Below are positions 1 to 5,846 of a DNA stretch of 7,393 nt, one piece after another; position 1 is the stretch's first letter; every line of letters starts with the position of its first letter. Position numbers and translations under genes: made by a program. The stretch covers positions 13,014-20,406 of the forward strand of contig PMJT01000120.1 of the NCBI GenBank assembly GCA_003158495.1, in the 5' to 3' direction. Source of the DNA: Chloroflexota bacterium (lineage in GTDB: Bacteria; Chloroflexota; Limnocylindria; Limnocylindrales; CSP1-4). A model generated the notes under the pieces. That model was not told where the DNA came from. It was given only the letters and a program-made list of their open reading frames with translations, and searched no databases.

Positions 1-176
1 GTCTCCGGCTCATTCGCCACGATTCGTTCCACCCAGCCCAACCCATGCTGAACCAGCTCGTGGCCCCGGTAATACCGGTATGCCACGGTCTGCTTCTCGA
101 GGGGTCGGAGAACGTTGAGCAGGTCGGTCCGGCTCGAGACGATGCCGCGATTCACGAAGAACTTCGCGGGCGGCAC
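1..176 (-). CDS. Unidentified protein, N-terminal fragment (runs off left edge)
   Basis: An uninterrupted minus-strand frame runs from a GTG codon at 176-174 to the window edge. From the GTG at 176 it reads VPPAKFFVNRG, followed by a polar, aromatic-rich stretch that includes AYRYYRGHELVQHGLGWVER. The composition (Phe, Tyr, Asn, Lys and His in a GC-rich background) looks like real protein, unlike the Arg/Pro-rich shadow frames on this strand. An AAGGAG Shine-Dalgarno lies at 188-193. It is about 11 nt from the GTG at 176 but only 2 nt from the in-frame GTG at 185, so I chose the former. The GTG at 185 and a TTG at 206 remain alternatives. It is transcribed divergently from coaX. About 58 residues are visible, and I do not recognise the family. 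No signal peptide or membrane segment is visible in this part. Confidence 0.6.
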   Translation of the reverse strand, partial: MPPAKFFVNRGIVSSRTDLLNVLRPLEKQTVAYRYYRGHELVQHGLGWVERIVANEPE

Positions 177-187
177 GGACGACACCA

Positions 188-193
188 CTCCTT
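188..193 (-). promoter_or_regulatory. Shine-Dalgarno of the left-edge minus-strand gene
   Basis: Read on the minus strand the site is AAGGAG. It is the only strong purine-rich match upstream of the partial frame, and it decides between the closely spaced GTG codons at 185 and 176. The 11-nt gap to the GTG at 176 is slightly long but workable; the 2-nt gap to the GTG at 185 is too short. Confidence 0.5.
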
Positions 194-242
194 CTGCGGG
201 GGGCAACGAGGTGACGATTGGACGCCGGTGACGGACCGGCGG

Positions 243-272
243 ATCGTACCTCAGCGGAGTAGCCCGCCACAA
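243..272 (-). promoter_or_regulatory. Candidate sigma-70-like promoter for the left-edge minus-strand gene
   Basis: On the minus strand, TTGTGG (267-272) and TACGAT (243-248) are separated by 18 bp. TACGAT matches four of six bases of the -10 consensus, and TTGTGG matches only the TTG of the -35. The predicted start of transcription near 236 would leave a leader of about 60 nt before the GTG at 176. The same TACGAT hexamer appears upstream of the minus-strand gene at 6350-6955, which mildly supports it. This is inferred from consensus only. Confidence 0.33.
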
Positions 273-319
273 GTCGATCCGACGATTCGCGGGGCCGCGG
301 GAGGGTTCCGCAGGGGCGC

Positions 320-325
320 TATCAT
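320..325 (+). promoter_or_regulatory. Candidate -10 element of the coaX-coaBC-panB-panC operon
   Basis: TATCAT (320-325) differs from TATAAT at one position and is the best -10 match in the divergent gap. Transcription would begin about 7 nt downstream, at or next to the coaX ATG at 332. No convincing -35 hexamer sits 16-19 bp upstream, where the sequence is GC-rich. Together with the lack of a Shine-Dalgarno close to the ATG, this suggests a leaderless transcript, but it is a consensus-only inference. Confidence 0.35.
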
Positions 326-331
326 CGGGCC

Positions 332-1201
332 ATGCTGCTAGCCATCGACATCGGCAATACGAACATCACCCTCGGCCTCGTGCAGGGCGAGGCGATCATT
401 GCCGCGAGACGCGCCACCACCAGAGCCGGCAGCACAGCCGACGAGCTTGAGGTCCTGATTGACGGCCTCCTCCACCTCGACGGCGCCTCCATGTCGGACG
501 TAACCGGCCTCTCGCTGGCCTCGGTCGTGCCTGCTCTCACGGGGGTGGTGGCAACACTGGCCGACCGCCGCGGAATCCAGCTGATGGTCGCCGGCGCCGG
601 AAACATGCCTATGCCGATCCGCGTGCAGCGGCCCACGGAAGTCGGCGCGGACCGGCTCGTCAACGGCGTCGCCGTCGCCCGGCTCTACGGCACTCCTGCC
701 ATCGTGATCGACTTCGGCACCGCAACCACGTTCGACTGCATCGCCCGCGACGGGGCCTACGTGGGCGGCGCCATTGCCCCAGGGCTCGAACTCGGCCTGG
801 AGGCGCTCGCATCGCGCACGGCGCGGCTGCCGAGCATCGAGCTAGTGGAGCCGTCAAAGGCGATCGGGACGGACACGATTTCGGCAATGCAGTCCGGTGT
901 CGTGATCGGCTACCGGGCACTAACGGTGGGCCTGCTGGAGAAGATCCGGGCGGAACTCGCCCGCACCGAGAAAGTCGACCCCACGAACATTCAGGTCGTC
1001 CTTACCGGCGGTCTCTCCGCGGCGCCGTGGGCCCGCACACTTCCGGACGTCGACGCGATAGACCCGGAGCTGACGCTCAAGGGTCTCGCCATCCTGTGGG
1101 CGCTTGCCAACGGCGACCCCATCGTCCCCGGCGATCTGACCGTGGGCTGGAGCGGCAGCGCCGCCGGATCGATCCACATCATCTCGGAGCACGCCAAATG
1201 A
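332..1201 (+). CDS. coaX: Type III pantothenate kinase
   Basis: CoaX phosphorylates pantothenate to 4'-phosphopantothenate with ATP, the first committed step of CoA synthesis, in the cytosol. The acetate and sugar kinase/Hsp70/actin fold signatures are clear. The N-terminal phosphate-binding motif DIGNTN is at residues 6-11. PTEVGADR (101-108) carries the family's catalytic Asp (D107). DFGTATT (127-133) and GGAIAPG (145-151) form the core of the second half, and LTGG (224-227) lies in the C-terminal ATP-binding region. The protein is 289 residues. Typical CoaX is about 255-260, and the excess is a tail after ALANGD (from about 263), rich in Gly and Ser. The ATG at 332 puts DIGNTN at the expected distance from the N terminus; no Shine-Dalgarno lies close by. 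Its TGA overlaps the coaBC start (ATGA), so translation is probably coupled. The family is resistant to pantothenamide-type feedback and is not CoA-inhibited; that is family knowledge. Confidence 0.96.
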   Translation: MLLAIDIGNTNITLGLVQGEAIIAARRATTRAGSTADELEVLIDGLLHLDGASMSDVTGLSLASVVPALTGVVATLADRRGIQLMVAGAGNMPMPIRVQRPTEVGADRLVNGVAVARLYGTPAIVIDFGTATTFDCIARDGAYVGGAIAPGLELGLEALASRTARLPSIELVEPSKAIGTDTISAMQSGVVIGYRALTVGLLEKIRAELARTEKVDPTNIQVVLTGGLSAAPWARTLPDVDAIDPELTLKGLAILWALANGDPIVPGDLTVGWSGSAAGSIHIISEHAK

Positions 1202-2685
1202 CCGAGCCTGCCGGACGCCTCGCCGATCGACGCATCGCCCTCGGCATCACCGGTTCCATCGCCGCATACAAGGCCGTGGAATTGCTCCGCTTGCTGCAGG
1301 TCGAAGGCGCGGACGTCCGCGTTCTCATGACATCGTCCGCGCTCGAATTCGTCGGCCGGCTCACGCTCGAAACGCTGAGCCGCCACCCGGTCGATTCGAA
1401 CGTGCTGGCGCTCCAGGACGATGGCCGAATCGGCCACATTGCCGCCGCTCACGATGTCGAGGCGATCGTCGTCGCTCCGGCCACGGCCCACTGGATGGCC
1501 GCAATGGCGTCCGGCCTCGCGAGTGACTCGATCACGGCCGCGTGCCTGGCAACAACTGTGCCCGTCGTCGTCGCCCCGGCAATGGACGGCGGCATGTACG
1601 CTCACCCGGCCACCCGGGCCAACGTGGCGAGGCTTCGCGAGTTCGGCTACCGCATCGTGGAGCCGGAGACGGGAGTGCTCGCGTCGGGCATGACCGGCCT
1701 CGGCCGTTTGGCTGATCTCGGCCGGATCGTAGACGCGACCGTCGAGGCACTGAGCGGAGCGGGCGGCATGGGCGGCACTCCGGCCGTGGGGTCACGCGCC
1801 GCCGCTCCGCAGGCCGGAATCCCGGGCATCGCCGTTGCGTCCGCTCCGTGGAAGCCGGGACCGGATCTCATCGCCGCCACCGCCTCGGCCGGAGCCGCCT
1901 CCGCCGCCGGCCGCTCGGAATCGCGAGGCGACCTGGCTGGACTCCACGTCGTCGTGACCGCCGGCGGCACCGCCGAGCCGATCGACCCGGTTCGCTTCGT
2001 CGGCAATCGCTCGACGGGCAAGATGGGCATCGCCGTGGCCGAGGCCGCGCTGGATCGCGGCGCCGCGGTGACCCTGATCCTCGGCAATACTTCGGTCGAT
2101 GCGCCCGCCCGCGCCCACGTGGCCCGGGCCGAGACCGCTGCCGAGATGCAGGCCGCCCTGCGCGCCCTCACTCCGCCCGAAGGGCCCCGCTTCGACGTGC
2201 TCATCATGGCCGCGGCAGTGGCAGATTTCCGGCCGCGTTCGGCCGCGGACCATAAGATCGGCCGCGCCGACGGGTTGACCCTCGAGATGGACTCGACGCC
2301 GGACCTGCTTGCCGAAACGGCGGAACGCGTCCGCACCGGTATCCGCGGCTCCGGAGCTCGCCGGCCCATCCTCGTCGGTTTCGCGGCCGAGACCGGTTCG
2401 CTGGAGCGCGCCGCCGAGAAGCTCAAGAACAAGGGCGTGGATCTGCTCGCCGCCAACGACGTCACCGAGCCCGGTTCCGGGTTCGCCACGGACACGAACA
2501 AAGTGACGATCTACTCGGTCGACTCCCCGCCCGAAGAACTGCCGCTCATGTCCAAGCGCGAGGTCGCCGAGCTTCTGCTCGACCGTGTCGTCGTCCGCCT
2601 CGTGGCGGCGGTCAGCGTCGAGCCGACGCCGCCGGCCGTGGCTGCGGCAGTGGCCCCACCTGAACTCACGGAGGCCGGCAAATGA
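1198..2685 (+). CDS. coaBC: Bifunctional phosphopantothenoylcysteine decarboxylase / phosphopantothenate-cysteine ligase
   Basis: CoaB joins 4'-phosphopantothenate to cysteine using CTP, and CoaC, an FMN-dependent flavoprotein, decarboxylates the product to 4'-phosphopantetheine. The CoaC domain (about 10-185) shows GITGSIAAYK (16-25), the catalytic-His segment GHI (H80), VAPATAHWM and the PAMDGGMY motif (127-134). The CoaB domain (about 248-470) shows TAGGTAEPIDPVRFVGNRST (254-273, with N270) followed by GKMG, then AAAVADFRP, the HKIGR lysine (K353), VGFAAETG (393-400) and the KLKNKGVDLLAANDV segment (408-422). Two canonical CoaC residues differ: PxMN is PAMD (D130), and the ACG cysteine is replaced in LASGMTG (S163). 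An Ala/Gly-rich linker of about 60 residues (187-247) separates the domains, much longer than usual. The ATG at 1198 overlaps the coaX stop and has GGAG at 1186-1189, 8 nt away. The protein is 495 residues, longer than typical (about 400-430). Confidence 0.95.
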   Translation: MTEPAGRLADRRIALGITGSIAAYKAVELLRLLQVEGADVRVLMTSSALEFVGRLTLETLSRHPVDSNVLALQDDGRIGHIAAAHDVEAIVVAPATAHWMAAMASGLASDSITAACLATTVPVVVAPAMDGGMYAHPATRANVARLREFGYRIVEPETGVLASGMTGLGRLADLGRIVDATVEALSGAGGMGGTPAVGSRAAAPQAGIPGIAVASAPWKPGPDLIAATASAGAASAAGRSESRGDLAGLHVVVTAGGTAEPIDPVRFVGNRSTGKMGIAVAEAALDRGAAVTLILGNTSVDAPARAHVARAETAAEMQAALRALTPPEGPRFDVLIMAAAVADFRPRSAADHKIGRADGLTLEMDSTPDLLAETAERVRTGIRGSGARRPILVGFAAETGSLERAAEKLKNKGVDLLAANDVTEPGSGFATDTNKVTIYSVDSPPEELPLMSKREVAELLLDRVVVRLVAAVSVEPTPPAVAAAVAPPELTEAGK

Positions 2686-3605
2686 GCGCCACGTCATCGC
2701 CGCAGCAGGCGCGGCTGACCATCTCCTCGATCGCCAGGCTCTACGCCGACGGCGAGCGGATCGCGATGCTCACGGCCTATGACTACCCGACCGCCCGCAT
2801 CCTCGACGACGCCGGCATCCCGATGCTGCTCGTCGGCGACTCGCTCGGCCAGGTCATCCTCGGCTACGACAGCACGGTTCGCGTGACGATGGCGGAGATG
2901 CTCCACCACACCAAGGCCGTCGTCCGCGGCACGAAGCGAGCCCTGGTCGTGGCCGACATGCCGTTCCTCTCCTATGGCGTCACGCCGGAGGCGAGCCTCG
3001 AGAACGCCGGCCTGCTGATGAGCGAGGGTGGCGCCGGTGCCGTCAAGCTCGAGGGCGGCGAGCGGAGCGCTCGAACCATCGAGACGATCGTCCGCGCCGG
3101 CATCCCGGTCATGGGCCACATCGGCCTGACGCCCCAGTCGATCCACCAGCTCGGCGGCCATCGTGTCCAGGGCAAGACCCGCGACGCCGGCCGCCAGCTT
3201 CTCGCCGACGCGCTCGCGGTTCAGCAGGCCGGAGCCTTCGCCATGGTCCTGGAGCTCGTGCCGGAACAGCTGGCGGCCGCGATCACTGAGCGGCTCCACG
3301 TGCCAACGATCGGCATAGGGGCCGGCGCCGGTTGCTCGGGCCAGGTCCAGGTCGTGACGGACCTTCTCGGCCTGAGCGCCGACTTCACGCCGAAGCACGC
3401 CCGCCACTACACCGAGTTATATTCGATCATCAGGACGGCCGCCGAAGCCTATCGCACCGACGTTATCGTCGGATCCTTCCCCGGCCCGGCCGAAAGCAGC
3501 CGGATGGACAAGGCGACGCTAGACGAGATCCTCGGCCAGACCGCCATGGATCGGCCCGAGATGGTCGAGTCCAGCCGTGGCATCCCGCTCGACCGGGATC
3601 TCTAG
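2682..3605 (+). CDS. panB: 3-methyl-2-oxobutanoate hydroxymethyltransferase (ketopantoate hydroxymethyltransferase)
   Basis: PanB transfers a hydroxymethyl group from 5,10-methylenetetrahydrofolate to 2-oxoisovalerate, giving ketopantoate. It is a Mg-dependent TIM barrel that forms decamers in known members. Visible motifs are TAYDYP (31-36), LLVGDSLG (49-56) with Mg ligand D53, VADMPF (90-95) with D92, VKLEGG (121-126) with K122 and E124, MGHIGLTPQSIHQLGGH (144-160), LELVP (190-194) with the catalytic E191, and PTIGIGAGAGCSGQVQV (208-224). All expected metal and catalytic positions are present. At 307 residues it is slightly longer than the usual 260-290, with short extensions at both ends. 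The ATG at 2682 overlaps the coaBC stop (ATGA) and has GGAGG at 2670-2674, 7 nt upstream, which fixes the start. The next step, reduction to pantoate, needs a ketopantoate reductase that is not in this window. Confidence 0.97.
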   Translation: MSATSSPQQARLTISSIARLYADGERIAMLTAYDYPTARILDDAGIPMLLVGDSLGQVILGYDSTVRVTMAEMLHHTKAVVRGTKRALVVADMPFLSYGVTPEASLENAGLLMSEGGAGAVKLEGGERSARTIETIVRAGIPVMGHIGLTPQSIHQLGGHRVQGKTRDAGRQLLADALAVQQAGAFAMVLELVPEQLAAAITERLHVPTIGIGAGAGCSGQVQVVTDLLGLSADFTPKHARHYTELYSIIRTAAEAYRTDVIVGSFPGPAESSRMDKATLDEILGQTAMDRPEMVESSRGIPLDRDL

Positions 3606-3608
3606 CCG

Positions 3609-4457
3609 GTGGGCTCTTCGCTGCCGCGCGTCGTTCGAACGCGGGCGGAACTGCGGGCCGCACTTGCCGCGGCGCCGCGGCCGGTCGGCCTCGTGCCCAC
3701 GATGGGTGCGCTCCACGAAGGCCACGCCTCGCTGATCCGGCGCGCGGCGTCACAGAACGAAACCGTCGTGGTCACGATCTTCGTCAACCCGCTCCAGTTC
3801 AACGAGAAGTCCGACTTCGAGAAGTACCCGCGCGACGAGGCCGCAGACCTTCGACTCGCCGGGGCTGCCGGTGCCTCCCTGGTCTGGATCCCCACGGTCG
3901 AAGACGTCTACCCGGCGGGCTTCCAGACTTCGGTCCGAGTCTCCGGTCTGACCGAACCACTCGAAGGCGCCGCCCGGCCGGGCCACTTCGAAGGGGTGAC
4001 GACCATCGTGGCGATCCTTCTGGGGCTGGCGGGCGCCGAGCGGGCTTACTTCGGCCAGAAGGACGCCCAGCAGCTCCTGGTAGTGCGGCGGATGGCCGGG
4101 GACCTCGGCATTGGGACGGAGATCGTCGCCTGCCCGATCGTGCGCGAGCCCGATGGCCTGGCCCTGAGTTCGCGCAACGTCCGGCTGACGCCCGAACAGC
4201 GGGCGGCCGCCCCGGTCCTGCGGCGAGCGTTGCTGGCCGCCCGCGCCCGCTTTGAATCCGGCGAGCGCGACGGGGATTTGTTGCGAGGCGCCATGAGTGA
4301 ATTGCTGGCGGTGGAGCCCCTGGCGGCGCCGGAGTACGTGAGTTGCGCGGACCCTGGGACGCTCGCGGAACTGACCACGGTAGGCGGCCCGGCGCTCCTC
4401 TCGATGGCGGTCCGGTTCGGGGCGGTGAGGCTGATAGACAACGAGCCATTGCCCTAG
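3609..4457 (+). CDS. panC: Pantothenate synthetase (pantoate-beta-alanine ligase)
   Basis: PanC activates pantoate with ATP to pantoyl-adenylate and joins it to beta-alanine, producing pantothenate and AMP. It is a cytosolic nucleotidyltransferase-fold enzyme. The adenylate-binding region PTMGALHEGHASLI (30-43) holds the HIGH-like pair H36 and H39. Further motifs are TIFVNPLQFN (56-65), RPGHFEGVTTIV (123-134), YFGQKDAQQL (147-156), and the KMSKS-like loop REPDGLALSSRN (179-190). The length of 282 is normal. The start is GTG at 3609, 3 nt after the panB stop, with no strong Shine-Dalgarno, so it probably relies on coupling to panB. No other in-frame start precedes the first conserved strand at this distance. 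The stop codon (4455-4457) lies in the loop of a perfect 12-bp hairpin. The beta-alanine source, panD, is absent here. Confidence 0.97.
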   Translation: MGSSLPRVVRTRAELRAALAAAPRPVGLVPTMGALHEGHASLIRRAASQNETVVVTIFVNPLQFNEKSDFEKYPRDEAADLRLAGAAGASLVWIPTVEDVYPAGFQTSVRVSGLTEPLEGAARPGHFEGVTTIVAILLGLAGAERAYFGQKDAQQLLVVRRMAGDLGIGTEIVACPIVREPDGLALSSRNVRLTPEQRAAAPVLRRALLAARARFESGERDGDLLRGAMSELLAVEPLAAPEYVSCADPGTLAELTTVGGPALLSMAVRFGAVRLIDNEPLP

Positions 4458-4470
4458 CGGGCAATGGCTC
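4443..4470 (+). terminator. Perfect 12-bp hairpin enclosing the panC stop codon
   Basis: GAGCCATTGCCC (4443-4454) and GGGCAATGGCTC (4459-4470) are exact reverse complements around a 4-nt loop TAGC. The panC TAG is the first three loop bases, so the left arm encodes the last residues of PanC. No T-tract follows, so it does not look like a classical intrinsic terminator. It could be a Rho-linked 3' end, an RNA-stabilising structure or a pause site. The structure is seen directly; its role is inferred. Confidence 0.6.
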
Positions 4471-4472
4471 TG

Positions 4473-4494
4473 GCAGTTGGCTGCCGCCAACTGC
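4473..4494 (+). terminator. Second perfect hairpin downstream of panC
   Basis: GCAGTTGGC (4473-4481) and GCCAACTGC (4486-4494) pair over 9 bp with a 4-nt loop (TGCC). It begins 2 nt after the previous hairpin, making a tandem pair immediately after the operon's last codon. The G-rich array starts directly downstream in place of a T-tract. It is probably part of the operon's 3' end structure. Confidence 0.5.
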
Positions 4495-4495
4495 G

Positions 4496-4630
4496 GAGGG
4501 GCGGGGCCACGGGGCGGGGTCGCGGGGCGGGGTGCGGGGCGGGGCCACTCGGGGGGGCCACGGGGGGCCATTCGGCGGGGCCACGGGGCGGGGCCACGGG
4601 GCGGGCCACGGGGCGGGGTCGCGGGGCGGC
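4496..4630 (+). repeat. G-rich degenerate tandem repeat array, G-quadruplex-prone
   Basis: About ten imperfect units of 11-15 bp follow one another, with GGGGCGGGGCCAC as the commonest form. GGGGCGGGGTCGC occurs at 4511-4523 and again at 4610-4622. Intervening units are GGGGCGGGGTGC, GGGGCGGGGCCACTC and shorter variants. The plus strand, which is the non-template strand for both flanking genes, carries more than a dozen runs of three or more G separated by 1-5 nt, the classic pattern for intramolecular G-quadruplexes. Units vary in length and not by threes, so the array is not a coding repeat. There are no spacers, so it is not CRISPR. It could affect transcription elongation or replication; this is inferred. 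Confidence 0.75.
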
Positions 4631-4658
4631 CGAGTGGGCCCACTCGTGGGCCCACTCG
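4631..4658. repeat. Duplicated palindrome GTGGGCCCAC
   Basis: CGAGTGGGCCCACTCG (4631-4646) is a perfect 16-bp palindrome, and its right part TGGGCCCACTCG is repeated in tandem at 4647-4658. The whole can also fold as a 12-13-bp stem (4631-4643 with 4646-4658). It lies between the G-rich array and the next gene, about 90 bp upstream of the ATG at 4749. Two sites spaced 12 bp apart, about one helical turn, would suit a dimeric regulator binding twice, or it may be a hairpin. The sequence structure is certain; the function is not. Confidence 0.5.
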
Positions 4659-4735
4659 AGTCGTCCGCGGAACCGCCACTCCACGAGCGGCGTCTGGCAC
4701 TCGAACAGCCGATACCACGGCGCAGACGCTTCCCC

Positions 4736-4740
4736 GGAGG
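4736..4740 (+). promoter_or_regulatory. Shine-Dalgarno fixing the start of the DUF4349-type gene
   Basis: GGAGG at 4736-4740 lies 8 nt before the ATG at 4749. The reading frame stays open upstream through the G-rich repeats to an ATG at 4464, but that extension is low-complexity Gly/Arg. The site at 4736 therefore marks the real start. Confidence 0.8.
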
Positions 4741-4748
4741 GCGGACCG

Positions 4749-5846
4749 ATGACCGACTCTAGCGACACCATCGACCAGGTCGACGAACAGTTCGAGGCCC
4801 ACGGCCCTGAAAGCGCACCTCCTGCTCCGCGGCTCCCATTCCACCTTGCGGCGATCGCTCGCGTCCGACGATCCGGGCGGATGGGCAAGATCGCAGCGCT
4901 GGTCGCGGCGGCCGCGATTGTCGGGGGCGCGTATGTCGTGGGCGGCCCGCCGGCCACTGACGGTCATACGCTCGACTCGTTGAACGCCCCGATCGCGGCC
5001 CCGGCGGCGGCCGCGTCCACGGGTCCCGTCTACGCGGCGCCCCAGGACGCCTCCACCAGGGACGTTGGTGCCAGCCTGCCCGGATCGGTCCCCGCGGGTA
5101 CCAAGACCACTCAGTCCGGGACCAACGGCGCGATCGCCGACGTGAACACCCAGATCGTCAAGACAGGCCAGATGTCCCTCGAGGTCACCGACATCGACGC
5201 CGCCGTAAACCAGGCCACGTCGGTCATCACGGGCATGGGCGGCCTGGTCGATCAGTCGAACAGGTCGGGCACCGGCGACAGCGCCAGCGCCTCTCTGACG
5301 CTCCGCTTTCCGGTCGCCAAATGGGATGCAGCCCTGCCGGCTCTCCGCAAGGTCGGATCGAAGGTCCTCAGTGAGCAGACCGGGTCGACTGACGTGACCA
5401 CGCAGGTCATCGATCTCAACGCACGGATCGACAACCTTAAGACGACCGAAGCGGCCCTGCAGGCAATCATGGCGCGGGCAACGGCCATCCCCGATGTCAT
5501 CGCAGTTGAGACGCAGCTCAGCGACACCCAGGGCCAAATCGAGCAACTCACGGCCCAGCGCGATCACCTGGCCAACCAGGCCGCGATGAGCACGGTCACG
5601 GTCACCTTCCAGCTGCCGCAAAAGACTGTGACGACCCAGGCCACCCAGGATTGGACACTCGGTAACCAGGTCGACGAGGCCGCGGCTGCGCTGGTGAGAG
5701 TCGGTCAGGGCCTGGCCACCATCGTCGTATGGATCGCAATCGTCGCGCTGCCGATCGGCCTGGCTGCGCTGCTGCTGTTCGGGATCGCCAAGTTGACTCG
5801 GCGGATCCTCCGCCGCGACAACCGGAACGCAGCCGCACAGGCATGA
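4749..5846 (+). CDS. DUF4349 domain-containing membrane-anchored protein
   Basis: This 365-residue protein resembles the DUF4349 family of bacterial envelope proteins of unknown biochemical role. Order of parts: an acidic, Pro-containing cytoplasmic N-terminus (1-44); a first hydrophobic segment (about 47-66, KIAALVAAAAIVGGAYVVGG); an Ala/Pro/Ser/Thr-rich low-complexity stretch (67-130); the DUF4349-like core (about 133-290), beginning NTQIVKTGQMSLEVTDIDAA and containing SLTLRFPVAKWDAAL; a coiled-coil helix pair (about 218-280), then the strand STVTVTFQLP; and a C-terminal membrane segment (about 322-347) followed by a basic tail RRILRRDNRN. The core would lie outside the membrane, with both ends in the cytoplasm (positive-inside rule). 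GGAGG 8 nt upstream supports this ATG. It overlaps the next small frame by ATGA. The 291-bp structured gap from panC suggests separate regulation, and no functional link with CoA synthesis is evident. Confidence 0.85.
   Translation: MTDSSDTIDQVDEQFEAHGPESAPPAPRLPFHLAAIARVRRSGRMGKIAALVAAAAIVGGAYVVGGPPATDGHTLDSLNAPIAAPAAAASTGPVYAAPQDASTRDVGASLPGSVPAGTKTTQSGTNGAIADVNTQIVKTGQMSLEVTDIDAAVNQATSVITGMGGLVDQSNRSGTGDSASASLTLRFPVAKWDAALPALRKVGSKVLSEQTGSTDVTTQVIDLNARIDNLKTTEAALQAIMARATAIPDVIAVETQLSDTQGQIEQLTAQRDHLANQAAMSTVTVTFQLPQKTVTTQATQDWTLGNQVDEAAAALVRVGQGLATIVVWIAIVALPIGLAALLLFGIAKLTRRILRRDNRNAAAQA

Noticed and set aside
10..270. An 86-codon minus-strand frame at the left edge
   Set aside because: Its composition (Arg, Pro, Ser) is that of a shadow frame, and a different minus-strand frame over the same bases (1-176) gives a more protein-like sequence with a Shine-Dalgarno.
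186..331. Possible riboswitch or structured leader ahead of the CoA operon
   Set aside because: I see no conserved riboswitch core or terminator/antiterminator pair. The best -10 match implies almost no leader.
1027..1197. Extended start of coaBC at 1027 inside coaX
   Set aside because: The extension is an Arg/Pro-rich out-of-frame reading of coaX. The ATG at 1198 has a GGAG 8 nt upstream, an ATGA overlap, and the right distance to the FMN-binding motif.
1647..2697. Two long minus-strand open frames (284 and 301 codons) antisense to coaBC
   Set aside because: They are shadow frames with biased Arg, Ala and Ser or Gly, Arg and His composition. The sense strand carries all the CoaBC motifs.
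4496..4658. Possible CRISPR array
   Set aside because: The units are 11-15 bp, directly abutting and variable, with no unique spacers of 25-40 bp and no cas genes nearby.
4464..4748. N-terminal extension of the DUF4349-type frame starting at 4464
   Set aside because: It would translate the G-rich repeat as Gly/Arg/Ala low complexity. The ATG at 4749 has a well-placed GGAGG, and the membrane segment then falls near the N-terminus as expected.
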